Part shown: positions 52,613 through 61,934 of the stretch, piece after piece
Numbering within the stretch: position 1 is the stretch's first letter
How the letters are laid out: the number at the start of each line of letters is the position of its first letter
DNA from: an uncultured Negativicutes bacterium
GTDB taxonomy: Bacteria > Bacillota > Negativicutes > Veillonellales > Megasphaeraceae
Direction of reading: 5' to 3'
DNA length: 64,000 nucleotides
Assembly: GCA_900752195.1 (NCBI GenBank)
Contig: CAADUJ010000004.1
Span: forward strand, 56,517-120,516
Position numbers and translations under genes: made by a program
The notes under the pieces: generated by a model
Told to the model about the DNA's origin: nothing
Databases searched by the model: none
What the model saw: the letters and a program-made list of their open reading frames with translations, nothing else

Positions 52613-53329
52613 CTATGCGCCCCCTAATTGGCGGATATCATCCATGGTAATCTTTCCTTCATACAAGGCTTTCCCTGTAATAGCACCATATAACCCCAAT
52701 GCGTTAAGTTTCTTCAGGTCCTCGACAGAACTAATGCCGCCTGAGGCAATGAGGCGGATAAAGGGAAGCTGTTGCAATTGACCGAGCATTTCAAAATTCG
52801 GCCCTGTCAGCATGCCATCACGGCTTACATCCGTATAGACAATAGTCCTGAGGCCCATATCCATGAGTTCAGCTGCAAAGGGAAGCACTTTTTTATCGCT
52901 TCCGTCGACCCAGCCATGTGTGACGACCGTATCACCTTTAGCATCAATCGAGACGACGAGCTCTGATGCATATTTTTCTGCCATAGACCGCGTAAAAGCT
53001 TCGTCTTCTACGGCCTTAGAGCCGATGATAACGCGGGAAACGCCACATTCCAGATATGTATTGATAGCTTCTTCCGTGCGGATGCCACCGCCCACTTCTA
53101 CGGGAATATCAATGGAATCACAAATATCTTCAATAATTTTTGCATTGCGCAGATTGCCATGAAAAGCGCCATCTAAATCGACGATATGCAGAAACATGGC
53201 ACCTTCGTTGCACCATTTCACCGCCGCTTCGACAGGGTCATCATAATAGGTTTTGCTGTCTTGTTCGACGCCCTGACGCAGGCGGACTGCATGACCGTTT
53301 TGTATATCTATAGCTGGAAGTATAATCAT
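52613..53329 (-). CDS. hisA: ProFAR isomerase
   Basis: Isomerises ProFAR to PRFAR. 238-residue barrel: MIILPAIDIQNGHAVRLRQG with the catalytic Asp, VEVGGGIRTEEAI, VVSIDAKGDTVVTHGW and IVYTDVSRDGMLTGPN. The start at MIILPAID has AGGA seven bases ahead and lies just after the hisH stop; the longer frame starts inside hisH. Confidence 0.96.
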   Translation of the reverse strand: MIILPAIDIQNGHAVRLRQGVEQDSKTYYDDPVEAAVKWCNEGAMFLHIVDLDGAFHGNLRNAKIIEDICDSIDIPVEVGGGIRTEEAINTYLECGVSRVIIGSKAVEDEAFTRSMAEKYASELVVSIDAKGDTVVTHGWVDGSDKKVLPFAAELMDMGLRTIVYTDVSRDGMLTGPNFEMLGQLQQLPFIRLIASGGISSVEDLKKLNALGLYGAITGKALYEGKITMDDIRQLGGA

Positions 53330-53330
53330 A

Positions 53331-53948
53331 CTAGTATCCTTTCTGTACGTACTCAACGATATTCTGTAGCAACGTTGCTCCTACGGCACCGCTTTTTTCA
53401 GGATGGAACTGGATTCCCAGAACGTTATCTTTACCACAAATAGCCGGAACAGGTCCATCATAATCGGCGGTAGCAATGACATCTGGTGTGTCGACAGGTG
53501 TCTTATGGTACGAATGGACGAAATAGACGTATGGATGTGTCGGCAGGTTTTTCTGCAGCCAGTGAGGCTGTTTGAATTCCAGTTCATTCCATCCCATATG
53601 GGGAACCTTTAAAGTCGTTGTAAAAGGTACGATTTCGCCGGGCAAAAACTTCAGGCATTCATACGTACCACCTTCATAGTCCTTTTCAAAAAGGGCATGC
53701 ATACCCAAACAAATGCCCATGAAAAACTTCCCGCTCTGTACCTGCGATTGCAAGATTGGAATAAGGTCGAATCGTTTCAGATTGGCCATCGCATCGCGAA
53801 TGGCGCCGACGCCCGGTAATTCGACGAGAGATGCATCCTTGATGACCTGCGGGTCCCTGGTAATGACAGGATCCTGCCCTAAACGACGCCAGGCATTATA
53901 TACATTGGCTAAGTTGCCGATTTCATAATCAATGATGGCTATTTTCAT
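53331..53948 (-). CDS. hisH: Imidazole glycerol phosphate synthase, glutaminase subunit
   Basis: 205-residue class I glutamine amidotransferase. Catalytic Cys in MGICLGMHALFE, oxyanion strand VELPGVGAI, and the His-Glu pair in GIQFHPEKSG. It feeds ammonia to HisF, encoded two genes downstream. GGGGTG precedes the ATG. Confidence 0.96.
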   Translation of the reverse strand: MKIAIIDYEIGNLANVYNAWRRLGQDPVITRDPQVIKDASLVELPGVGAIRDAMANLKRFDLIPILQSQVQSGKFFMGICLGMHALFEKDYEGGTYECLKFLPGEIVPFTTTLKVPHMGWNELEFKQPHWLQKNLPTHPYVYFVHSYHKTPVDTPDVIATADYDGPVPAICGKDNVLGIQFHPEKSGAVGATLLQNIVEYVQKGY

Positions 53949-54533
53949 TTATAACACCCCTTTTGTCGAAAGGACGCTGTCTTCATTGTCGCCAATGGTG
54001 ATGGCCGCCTTCAACGCATGCCCCAGTCCCTTGAAAATAGATTCTATAATATGATGGGCATTAGTGCCGTAAAGATTCGTGACGTGAAGATTCATTTTGC
54101 CATGGACAGCAAGGGCATACAAAAATTCCCGCAGCATTTCCGTTTCAAACGTACCGATTCGCTCAACAGATAGCTGGACATCGTATACAAGATAGGGCCG
54201 TCCACTTAAATCAATGACGATTCGTGTCAGCGCTTCATCCATAGGGCAATAAAACATGCCATATCGGTTGATACCCTTCTTTTGCCCCAACGCCTTTGTC
54301 AGGGCGTCGCCTAAAACGATAGCTAAATCTTCTACTGTATGATGGTTGTCGACGTCTAAATCGCCATGGACGTGGAGTGATATATCCATGCCGCTGTGAC
54401 AGGCAAGCAAATTAAGCATATGATCGAGAAAACCGATGCCGGTGGCTCCGACGAACGTACCATCACCATCGAGCTCAAGAGATACGGCAATCTGCGTTTC
54501 TGCCGTTTCTCTGTTTACTTGTGCATTGCGCAT
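53949..54533 (-). CDS. hisB: Imidazoleglycerol-phosphate dehydratase
   Basis: 194 residues, monofunctional. The metal-binding His repeats are present: FLDHMLNLLACHSGMD, DNHHTVEDLAIVLGDAL and TNAHHIIESIFKGLGHAL. There is no N-terminal phosphatase domain, so histidinol-phosphate phosphatase must be another gene. The start MRNAQVNRET has GGAGG seven bases ahead; the longer frame runs back into hisC. Confidence 0.96.
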   Translation of the reverse strand: MRNAQVNRETAETQIAVSLELDGDGTFVGATGIGFLDHMLNLLACHSGMDISLHVHGDLDVDNHHTVEDLAIVLGDALTKALGQKKGINRYGMFYCPMDEALTRIVIDLSGRPYLVYDVQLSVERIGTFETEMLREFLYALAVHGKMNLHVTNLYGTNAHHIIESIFKGLGHALKAAITIGDNEDSVLSTKGVL

Positions 54534-54535
54534 GA

Positions 54536-55615
54536 TCATTCCTCCCCAAAGGTTTGTTGGAATACAGTAATGAGCGATTCCACTACATCCGCCGTCGTAA
54601 CGGAAAGACGGACACATTGGCTGAGCTGTGGCGTTCCATAGTAGCGGACCGCTATATCGGCGTCGTGAAGCGCCTGAAGTATTTTTTCACGGTCAGGGAC
54701 CTTGACGAGTACGAAATTAGATGCCGATGGATAAGCCGTTACGCCACGAACTTTTTGCAACCCTTCTATCAAGTTTTTCCTGTTTTTTACTGTCGGTGGC
54801 ACATTGTGATCCAAAATTTCATCCCTGTGCTTCATGACGACGAGGCCCATGAGCTGTGTAAAACTATTAAGATTATAATAAAGTTTTGTGAGCATAAGAG
54901 CTTCAATGAGTCCTTTATTTGTCACACCATATCCCAAACGGCAACCTGCCAGGCCGAAAGCCTTTGATAAGGTACGGACAACGATGAGATTATCATAGGA
55001 ATCGACGAGGGAAACAACACTTTCATGTCCGGAAAATTCGATATAAGCTTCATCGACGACGACGAGGTTTTCTGCCACATCAAGAATTGCCTTGATTTCT
55101 TCTGTCGACCAGATTGCACCAGTCGGATTATTAGGATTACAAATTACCGTCAGCTTTGGTTGGAGCCGCTTCACTTCTTCACAGTACGCCTTAGCGTCGT
55201 GGACAAAATCAGGTCCTTCGTCGAAACGGACGACTTTTGCACCCCCAATTTCAGCATTTGATATATATACGTCAAAAGTTGGCACGTGGAGGAGAACGGT
55301 ATCACCAGGGTTGATAAAGGTCTGGATGATAAGGGCCAATATTTCATCGCCACCGTTCGTAGCCAACACTTGTTCAGGACGGCAACCGACGTATTCGGCA
55401 AGGGCTTGACGCAACGCATCTGCCATAGGAGCCGGATAACGGAAAATTTCAAGATTCTGTAAACCCTTGAAGAAGTCTTCCCGTACAGACGGAAAATCTA
55501 ATACATTATACGGACTTTCATTGGCATTGATGATGGTCTTTTCTTTTATTTCCGGAATCGTATAGGGTTCAAAATTTCGTATGGAATTGCGAAGCCACTT
55601 ACTATTCATCGCCAT
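54536..55615 (-). CDS. hisC: Histidinol-phosphate aminotransferase
   Basis: 359-residue fold type I PLP enzyme. NANESPYNVLDFP, TNGGDEILALIIQTF, VICNPNNPTGAIWS, VVDEAYIEFSG and the PLP Lys in VRTLSKAFGLAGCRLGYG. It overlaps the end of hisD by about 14 bp. Two close ATGs are possible; the second fits the AGGAGG site about equally well. Confidence 0.95.
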   Translation of the reverse strand: MAMNSKWLRNSIRNFEPYTIPEIKEKTIINANESPYNVLDFPSVREDFFKGLQNLEIFRYPAPMADALRQALAEYVGCRPEQVLATNGGDEILALIIQTFINPGDTVLLHVPTFDVYISNAEIGGAKVVRFDEGPDFVHDAKAYCEEVKRLQPKLTVICNPNNPTGAIWSTEEIKAILDVAENLVVVDEAYIEFSGHESVVSLVDSYDNLIVVRTLSKAFGLAGCRLGYGVTNKGLIEALMLTKLYYNLNSFTQLMGLVVMKHRDEILDHNVPPTVKNRKNLIEGLQKVRGVTAYPSASNFVLVKVPDREKILQALHDADIAVRYYGTPQLSQCVRLSVTTADVVESLITVFQQTFGEE

Positions 55616-56897
55616 CGACCCTCCTTTTTACAGCTAATCCATGAGCCTGAAGGCCTTCTACATTGGCAAAAGCAATGACTTTCTGCGCCACTTCGTCAAA
55701 GCCTGTCTTATCGTAGCAAAGTAAGCTGCTGCGCTTAACAAAGTCATAGACTCCCAATGGCGAAGAAAAGGCTGCCGTGCCCATGGTCGGTAAGGTATGA
55801 TTCGGACCAGCAATATAGTCTCCAATAGGTTCTGGCGTATAGGAGCCGATAAATATAGCCCCGGCGTTGACGATTTTAGGCACATAGGATTCGGCTTGAT
55901 CAAAATCGATTTCCAAGTGTTCCGGAGCGATAAGATTCATAATATCGATAGCCTGATTACGATCAGCTGTAATGAATATCTTTGCATAGTCCCGGATAGA
56001 TGCTTCAGCAATCTCATGGCGCGGTAATTCTGCCAATTGCCGATCTACTTCTTTTTCCACTTTTGCTGCAAAGGTGGCACTCGGTGTGACGAGGAATACG
56101 GCAGCGCGGCGATCATGTTCAGCTTGCGCTAACAAATCGGCCGCTACCCACACAGGATTAGCGCTATCATCGGCAAGGACACCTACTTCGCTGGGGCCGG
56201 CAATCATATCGATACCTACAGTACCAAATACCAACCGTTTAGCCATGGCCACATACGCATTGCCAGGCCCGACAATTTTAAAGACTGGCTCAATGGATTC
56301 CGTGCCAAAAGCAGCTGCGGCGATACCTTGTGCACCGCCAACCTTATAGATTTCTGTTGCACCAGCAACATGGGCTGCTGCCAGAATATAAGGATTGACG
56401 GACCCATCTTTTGCAGGCGGCGTAAATACGGCAATAGAAGGAACACCGGCAACATGGGCCGGTACCGTATCCATAAGAACCGTCGACGGATACGCAGCCG
56501 TACCACCGGGAACGTATACGCCTACCCGTTGGATTGGCGTAATTTTTGCACCTAAGCGCACGCCATCGCGGAACGTATCCATCCAGGAATCTTGCAATTG
56601 TCGTTCATGATAAGCCTTAATATTATCACGAGCTTCTTCGAGGATTTCCATAAAATGAGGCCCTACTTTTTTAGTGGCCTCTTCTATTTCTTCTGTCGTC
56701 ACGCGGAACGTATCAAGACGGACACCATCGAATTTTTCTGTCAAATCACGAAGTGCGTCATCACCTCGTTCCTGAACAGCCGAAATAATATCTTCTACAC
56801 TCTTGCGAATATCGCTATTTTCCGACTGGCTGCGTTTTGTAATTTCCCGTATTTGTCTTAATGAAAGGCCTTCATCAGGTACTTCAATCCATTCCAT
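55602..56897 (-). CDS. hisD: Histidinol dehydrogenase
   Basis: Zn enzyme oxidising histidinol to histidine with NAD. About 431 residues: RVGVYVPGGTAAYPSTVLMD, KVGGAQGIAAAAFGT, DMIAGPSEVGVLADDSANP, AQAEHDRRAAVFLVTP, and the PNHTLPTMGTAAFSSPLGV segment. The second ATG is used, since GGGGAG is then seven bases away. Confidence 0.96.
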   Translation of the reverse strand: MEWIEVPDEGLSLRQIREITKRSQSENSDIRKSVEDIISAVQERGDDALRDLTEKFDGVRLDTFRVTTEEIEEATKKVGPHFMEILEEARDNIKAYHERQLQDSWMDTFRDGVRLGAKITPIQRVGVYVPGGTAAYPSTVLMDTVPAHVAGVPSIAVFTPPAKDGSVNPYILAAAHVAGATEIYKVGGAQGIAAAAFGTESIEPVFKIVGPGNAYVAMAKRLVFGTVGIDMIAGPSEVGVLADDSANPVWVAADLLAQAEHDRRAAVFLVTPSATFAAKVEKEVDRQLAELPRHEIAEASIRDYAKIFITADRNQAIDIMNLIAPEHLEIDFDQAESYVPKIVNAGAIFIGSYTPEPIGDYIAGPNHTLPTMGTAAFSSPLGVYDFVKRSSLLCYDKTGFDEVAQKVIAFANVEGLQAHGLAVKRRVDGDE

Positions 56898-56936
56898 TGT
56901 CATTCTCCCCTCACGTATCGAACACGGATATACCTG

Positions 56937-57572
56937 TTATCCAGGAATTTCCTTTTTCTTGATGACATCAATAAGCTGTTTTATTTCATCATATTTCAAC
57001 TTAAACGATACAGAATTGCATATCATACGAGCACTGAAATCCATGAAATAATCAAGGACTTCCAACCCATTGGCTCGCAACGTATTACCTGTTTCCACAA
57101 TATCGACGATGACGTCGGAAAGACCTACAAGCGGCGCCAGTTCTACAGAGCCATTGAGCTTGATGATATCGACACTATGATGATTCTTTTCAAAATAACT
57201 CCGGGCAATGCGGGGATATTTTGTCCCTACTGTAATGCGCTTGGACATATCCACTTTTTTTCCCTTTACAGCGGCGACAGCCATGTTGCAACGGCCTATG
57301 CCGATGTCGAGCACTTCATACACGTTGGCGCCGGCATTGTCTTCTATGAGGACATCTTCACCGACGATACCGATGTCAGCTGCACCGCGTTCTACATAAA
57401 CAGCGACGTCTGGCGACTTGACCAATGTGATTTTCAGCGAATGGCTGGCGTCCTCAAAGATCAATTTACGGCTTTCTTCGCTATACGTAGGAAAGTCATA
57501 ACCACTTTCTTTCAAATACTTCATGACGACCTTGTGGATTCGTCCCTTTGCCAGTGCAATATGTAATGCCAT
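56937..57572 (-). CDS. hisG: ATP phosphoribosyltransferase, short form (catalytic)
   Basis: First histidine step. 211 residues, the short HisGS form lacking the C-terminal regulatory domain, which is why HisZ is needed. LHIALAKGRIHKVVMKYLKE, GAADIGIVGEDVLIED, and the PRPP loop GSVELAPLVGLSDVIVDIVE with ETGNTLRANG. It overlaps neither neighbour and is one base from hisZ. AGGGGG precedes the ATG. Confidence 0.95.
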   Translation of the reverse strand: MALHIALAKGRIHKVVMKYLKESGYDFPTYSEESRKLIFEDASHSLKITLVKSPDVAVYVERGAADIGIVGEDVLIEDNAGANVYEVLDIGIGRCNMAVAAVKGKKVDMSKRITVGTKYPRIARSYFEKNHHSVDIIKLNGSVELAPLVGLSDVIVDIVETGNTLRANGLEVLDYFMDFSARMICNSVSFKLKYDEIKQLIDVIKKKEIPG

Positions 57573-57573
57573 C

Positions 57574-58812
57574 TTAAAGCCCCCTCATCATGGTTTCCAA
57601 TTCCGCTACTTCAACAGCCTTTCCATCTTTATAATACTGGCCATCCTTATATAGGGCATGAATGCTGTAATCACCACTGTCGAGAAAGGATGATGCCGGA
57701 TAGGCTGCTACGCGGTATCCTTTTTTCCGCCATTTTACCAGGTCCTGGATAAGCGCTTTATCACTGGTACTGTATGACACGGCAAGCTGAAAACTCGGTT
57801 CTGTATCCTCCAAAAGTCCTGCATCACTCATATATTCATATAATAAGTTGATGTTGATGCCAAATCCACAGGCCGGTCGATCGACGCCAAACCGTTTGGA
57901 AAGGGTATCATACCGACCACCATCGATGACATCATACAGAGCCCCATCAATATAGACCTTAAAAATCATATCTGTATAATAGCCGAGATGTCCGGTAAAG
58001 CCGAAATCAAGTTGAACACAATCAGCATATCCGGCGCACTGGATATATGCATAAATCCGTTCCAGCCGTGCTAAAGCATTGCGCATATTGCTGTTGATAC
58101 AAAAACGCCGTGCCTTTTCCAGCGTTTCTTCATACGGTCCAAACAAAATGGGCATTGCCGCCAGTGCAGACCGGGCTTCCCCTTGTAATGTCAACGTAGA
58201 CAAATATCTGTTATAGGCGACGATATTCCGTTCTGCCATATACGTCTGGAGCGTCGTCTTTTCCTCTTCTTCAAGAGCCAATCCGTCGAACAAGGCCTTC
58301 GTATATGCAGCTGTTCCGATGTCGATACGAATATGTTCAACGCCTACAGCTTTTAACATTTCTACGGCAGTTACGATAACTTCTCCATCACATTCAGGAC
58401 TGGCATCTCCTAAGATTTCAATGCCCCCTTGCTGGAAATCTTTACCGTACGTCGAACGGCCAAAATATTCACGGAATACAGTGCTGACGTATCCGAATTT
58501 CAAGAGCTGATCCGGCCGTGGAAATTCACGAGCTGCCGTTTCCACCAGGGGCATGGTCACATCCGGACGCAGAACCAGAACTCTGCCGTCCGTATCGATG
58601 GTTTTGACCATTTGACGCCGCAGTTGAGGAAAATAATGCTGATATACGTCATAATCTTCAAAGCTTGGCGTTTCGATGATTTTGCAGCCATGACTCATGA
58701 TAACCTGAGTCAACTTCGATTGTATTCTGTCAAAATTTCGCATTTCATCGTGATGGAGCATCTTTACTCCATCTAAGGTCTTATTAATCAATACACCCAC
58801 ATCCCTTGCCAT
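57574..58812 (-). CDS. hisZ: ATP phosphoribosyltransferase regulatory subunit HisZ
   Basis: 412 residues resembling class II histidyl-tRNA synthetase without aminoacylation. TLDGVKMLHHDEMRNFDRI aligns with the LPxGVRDLLP start of the family, then IIETPSFEDYDVY, LRPDVTMPLVE and a C-terminal VIDGGRYDTLSKRFG. It forms the octameric complex with short HisG and carries feedback by histidine. The first ATG lacks a clear ribosome site; a later ATG at 58761 has GGAG, but would cut the conserved start. First gene of the his operon. Confidence 0.9.
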   Translation of the reverse strand: MARDVGVLINKTLDGVKMLHHDEMRNFDRIQSKLTQVIMSHGCKIIETPSFEDYDVYQHYFPQLRRQMVKTIDTDGRVLVLRPDVTMPLVETAAREFPRPDQLLKFGYVSTVFREYFGRSTYGKDFQQGGIEILGDASPECDGEVIVTAVEMLKAVGVEHIRIDIGTAAYTKALFDGLALEEEEKTTLQTYMAERNIVAYNRYLSTLTLQGEARSALAAMPILFGPYEETLEKARRFCINSNMRNALARLERIYAYIQCAGYADCVQLDFGFTGHLGYYTDMIFKVYIDGALYDVIDGGRYDTLSKRFGVDRPACGFGININLLYEYMSDAGLLEDTEPSFQLAVSYSTSDKALIQDLVKWRKKGYRVAAYPASSFLDSGDYSIHALYKDGQYYKDGKAVEVAELETMMRGL

Positions 58813-58923
58813 TCAATCTGATTCTTTATTTCTTTAACACTTTATTTGAGTAAAGTATAAAAGAGTTTCTGATTTGAATTGTAACACATATCACAAGAAA
58901 TAAAAAGGCCTTTCACAAAATTT

Positions 58924-59130
58924 TTACGACTCTTCTGCTGCCGATGACACTATCTTTTTAACAGACTTCTCGAATTTGGGCCGCGGCACCATGACACGGT
59001 GACCACAACCGCAGCAGCGAATAGCAAAGTCAACACCAATACGCAAGACTTCCCATTCATTTGAGCCACAGGGATGAGCTTTCTTTAGTTGTACAATATC
59101 ACCGACGTGATAACGGATAAAAGTAGCCAT
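58924..59130 (-). CDS. DUF951 family protein
   Basis: 68 residues: VGDIVQLKKAHPCGSNEWEV and the Cys pair IRCCGCGHRVMVPRPKFEKS, hallmarks of DUF951, a small Firmicute family of unknown role that is often next to MscS or ychF genes. The HPCG and CxGC motif suggests a metal-binding or nucleic-acid-binding fold. It is 2 bp downstream of the MscS gene. Confidence 0.88.
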   Translation of the reverse strand: MATFIRYHVGDIVQLKKAHPCGSNEWEVLRIGVDFAIRCCGCGHRVMVPRPKFEKSVKKIVSSAAEES

Positions 59131-59132
59131 AT

Positions 59133-60029
59133 CTATTCCTCCTTATGTATTTCTTCTTGTCGTTTTGCCTGAACGACAGGATCATTGGAATCCATAACGG
59201 ATTGAATCAGAACCCGTCCCATAGGAATGTGAGCCTCCCGAAGAAGCCGTACCGCTGCATAACGATAATCCGTACATACAGAGTACGCATTTCCCCGCGT
59301 CGTAGGAAGGTAGATGTCGTATACAAAAAGTCCATCGTGCATACTCGCAATACCGCCTACACTCGCATCGGCACCGGAAATATCATCGCGCTTCTTTATT
59401 TCTTCCAGGGCCTTGTTGAGGACCTCTATGACGCGCTGTGGTTCAATATCCTGATTGACTTCAATCTGAACATTAGCAATGTACAGGCCCTTCGTATAAT
59501 TACTGACAATATCAATGAGCCCATTGGGAATCGTATGAATGACCTTATCAAACGATTGTATTTTCGTCGTCCTGAACGATACATCCGACACAAATCCTGT
59601 AAAGCCCTTGACCGTAACGATATCACCTATAGAGTATTGATTTTCCATCATGAGGAAAAAGCCTGCTACAAAGTCCTTCACAAGGCTTTGCGCCCCTACA
59701 CCTACAGCAAGGCCGATAATACTGGCACCCGCTAAGAGAGACGTCGTATCCACATTAAATTCATTCAGTAATGCCATGAGTGCAAAAAATGAAAATATGA
59801 TAAAAACGAGATTATGTGTCAATGACAACACCGTTTGCGCTCTTCGTTGCTGTTCTCCAGAAAGCCGCGTAAAACGCAGGTTGATCAGCCGTTCAATACC
59901 ATGCTGAAGAAGATGATAAATGATGAAGAAAACGATTACCATAATAAGAATTCGCACACCGCGCACGATAATAAACGTCATCAATGCATCCCATGACGGT
60001 ATATTGAACATAGTACCAAATAACTCCAT
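59133..60029 (-). CDS. MscS-family small-conductance mechanosensitive channel
   Basis: 298 residues: three membrane helices (about 17-40, 65-90, 95-125), with the pore-lining third helix VDTTSLLAGASIIGLAVGVG followed by AQSLVKDFVAGFFLMMENQY, then the beta domain SIGDIVTVKGFTGFVSDV and a C-terminal alpha-beta domain. It vents solutes on osmotic downshock. AAGGAGG precedes the ATG, and the DUF951 gene follows with a 2-bp gap. Confidence 0.92.
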   Translation of the reverse strand: MELFGTMFNIPSWDALMTFIIVRGVRILIMVIVFFIIYHLLQHGIERLINLRFTRLSGEQQRRAQTVLSLTHNLVFIIFSFFALMALLNEFNVDTTSLLAGASIIGLAVGVGAQSLVKDFVAGFFLMMENQYSIGDIVTVKGFTGFVSDVSFRTTKIQSFDKVIHTIPNGLIDIVSNYTKGLYIANVQIEVNQDIEPQRVIEVLNKALEEIKKRDDISGADASVGGIASMHDGLFVYDIYLPTTRGNAYSVCTDYRYAAVRLLREAHIPMGRVLIQSVMDSNDPVVQAKRQEEIHKEE

Positions 60030-60123
60030 ACGCCCTCCTTACCTATGACACACTTCCTATATAATACTATTATTATAAGAAAAAAAATACGAAAAGTATA
60101 GTAATGGTGCCTAACTCTATCGC

Positions 60124-60152
60124 TTGTAAGGCCATAGGTAATGTGATAGTAT
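60124..60152 (+). promoter_or_regulatory. Probable promoter of the 60.3-61.8 kb locus
   Basis: -35 TTGTAA, 17-base spacer, -10 TAGTAT, leaving a 5' leader of about 115 nt before the first gene. Confidence 0.55.
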
Positions 60153-60274
60153 AAGGTAAGTATAGTTATATGCACATGCTGCAACGGTTTCACGTGTATC
60201 CATAATAAATATTTTTCTATAGGTATGCGTAAACATAACGTCACTTCACTTTCACATTTTTTGCGAGGTATAAT

Positions 60275-60559
60275 ATGATGGGTAACTTTTCGACACCTCC
60301 TATGTGGCGCTATGCCTATTTGCTGCTCTACACCATAGGAGCTTTCTGCTCTTTCGTTTGCGTAAGCCTCTTAGGCTGGATTGCCTTTTGTATTGCCTTA
60401 GAGAAAGAACCGATGGCATCAGTGAGTTTCCTTTCATGGATGCCCACGTTTGTCGTCTTTCTCGCCCTCTTCGCCATCATGGCCATAGGCGTCGTTTCCT
60501 GGCAATACGGTGCCAAATATCATGAACGCTATGAAGAATATCTAAAAAAACAGAGGTAA
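60275..60559 (+). CDS. Small two-helix membrane protein, unknown function
   Basis: 94 residues. Two hydrophobic helices (about 13-41, containing LLLYTIGAFCSFVCVSLLGW, and 52-74, containing VVFLALFAIMAIGVV) and a charged C-terminal tail YHERYEEYLKKQR. GAGG precedes two adjacent ATGs. It is 5 bp before the HAAS-domain gene, so probably cotranscribed. I do not recognise a family. Confidence 0.7.
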   Translation: MMGNFSTPPMWRYAYLLLYTIGAFCSFVCVSLLGWIAFCIALEKEPMASVSFLSWMPTFVVFLALFAIMAIGVVSWQYGAKYHERYEEYLKKQR

Positions 60560-60564
60560 CATAG

Positions 60565-61317
60565 ATGCGTAAATCCGAGTTTATGGATCTTTTAAAATAT
60601 TATTTTCGTAATGCTGATAAAGACGATCTCAAGGGCATCATCGAAGATTGCGAAGAACAATTCCGTCTTGGTACTAAGTCAGGTAAATCAGAAGAAGAAG
60701 TCTGCGTAGAGTTAGGCTCGCCTAAAAATATCTATCGTTATTACATTGGAAAACCTATCGTACCAGAAGATAATCCTCGTCTTCCCGGCGATGACACACA
60801 CATTCGTCGCCGCCGAGTCCCTTCTCATCAAGCCTATGATTGGGAAAAAGATCCCGCCCATCAGCGCCGTCGCGCTCAAAGTGCACAATATTATCGCGAT
60901 GCGTCTCGATATTATGAAGACAGTTCGGAATGGGAGGAAACCGGCCGACACCACAAACCATCGCGGCATAGAAGCCGTCCATCCCGTCCCCGTGGTGGAG
61001 AAGATTTTGACTGGTCCGATGATGAACAACTCAAAAAGACGGGAAACGCAATTGCCCGTCCACTCCTTGACATTGCCGGTACGTTACTCAACGTCGTAAC
61101 AGGTATGATGTATTCCCTGTTGTTCATTGCGATTTTGGCCACTTTATTTCTGACATTCATGCCTGACCATCTCTTCTTCGGTCTCGTTCCCATGCCGCCA
61201 ATTTCATTAGAGACAATGATTTTCTTCGTTCTAGCTATCCTCTTCGGTGCTATGACGACGAGCTCTGCTGCGACCACCTGTCATAAGGCAGCTAAAGGAG
61301 GTGGCACCCGTGACTAA
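60565..61317 (+). CDS. HAAS-domain (DUF1700-like) membrane protein
   Basis: 250 residues. The N-terminal domain (about 1-65: RKSEFMDLLKYYFRN, LKGIIEDCEEQFRLG, GKSEEEVCVELGSPKNIYRY) matches the HAAS/DUF1700 fold, which in Firmicutes usually goes with a PadR regulator. Then come a basic low-complexity linker rich in Arg, His and Tyr (about 70-150) and two membrane helices (about 175-200 and 213-235). No PadR gene is adjacent. It overlaps the next gene by eight bases. Confidence 0.72.
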   Translation: MRKSEFMDLLKYYFRNADKDDLKGIIEDCEEQFRLGTKSGKSEEEVCVELGSPKNIYRYYIGKPIVPEDNPRLPGDDTHIRRRRVPSHQAYDWEKDPAHQRRRAQSAQYYRDASRYYEDSSEWEETGRHHKPSRHRSRPSRPRGGEDFDWSDDEQLKKTGNAIARPLLDIAGTLLNVVTGMMYSLLFIAILATLFLTFMPDHLFFGLVPMPPISLETMIFFVLAILFGAMTTSSAATTCHKAAKGGGTRD

Positions 61318-61768
61318 GACTATCATCTGCCTTGTCATTTCCTTAATCTGTACCTTCCTGGGAATCAGTTCCTATAGCAGCAATGATGCGTTGCGCATGG
61401 AAAAATGGAAGGCCTATTACGAAGACTACCAGGCTCTGAAGACCATGACTGGCAATACCGATAAAGAACGCATAGAAATGCTTAATAAGCTGCGCCGTCT
61501 CTATCCTGACCGTGCTGGTGCCTATGAAAGAGCTTTTAAGGCAACCTTTGGCGATTTAGAAGAAAAAGCTAAACTAGAAAAAGAAAAGAAAGAAAAGGAA
61601 GAACAAGCGCAACGAGAACGGGAAGAACAAATTGCTGAAAGAATTCGTCAAGAGACAGAAGCCAAACTCCGAAAAGAGCGGGCTGCTGAAGAAGCGCGTC
61701 AAAAGAAAGCCGCTACTTCTCAAAAAGATAAGACGAAAAAAACAACAACGGATACAAAAGACCGGTGA
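61310..61768 (+). CDS. Secreted or membrane-anchored coiled-coil protein, unknown
   Basis: 152 residues. GTG start with AAGGAGGTG six bases ahead; a GTG nine bases earlier lies inside that site. An N-terminal anchor or signal peptide (TIICLVISLICTFLGISSY) is followed by a helical region and a long Glu/Lys/Arg-rich coiled coil (about 85-152) ending in KTTTDTKDR. No family recognised. Last gene of the plus-strand trio, before a large hairpin. Confidence 0.65.
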   Translation: MTKTIICLVISLICTFLGISSYSSNDALRMEKWKAYYEDYQALKTMTGNTDKERIEMLNKLRRLYPDRAGAYERAFKATFGDLEEKAKLEKEKKEKEEQAQREREEQIAERIRQETEAKLRKERAAEEARQKKAATSQKDKTKKTTTDTKDR

Positions 61769-61818
61769 TTTCCCCTTCTCATTCCCAGTGTATCTTACCG
61801 TCTTACTTGCAATGAAAT

Positions 61819-61914
61819 ACCCCTGCACAAGCAGTCCATGTAGCATCTCCAATCAGTAGATAGTTAGTCTGCCAATTGGAGGTACTACACAACGCTGCTA
61901 TGCAGGGGTTTTTG
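61819..61914 (+). terminator. Long nested hairpin and terminator
   Basis: Nested arms ACCCCTGCA/TGCAGGGGT, GCAG/CTGC, TGTAG/CTACA and CTCCAAT/ATTGGAG close on a 21-base loop; the outer stem is followed by TTTTTG. At about 91 nt it is much longer than the other terminators here and could be a small RNA or processed element. Confidence 0.6.
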
Positions 61915-61934
61915 TGAATTCAATCCCGTTACTT

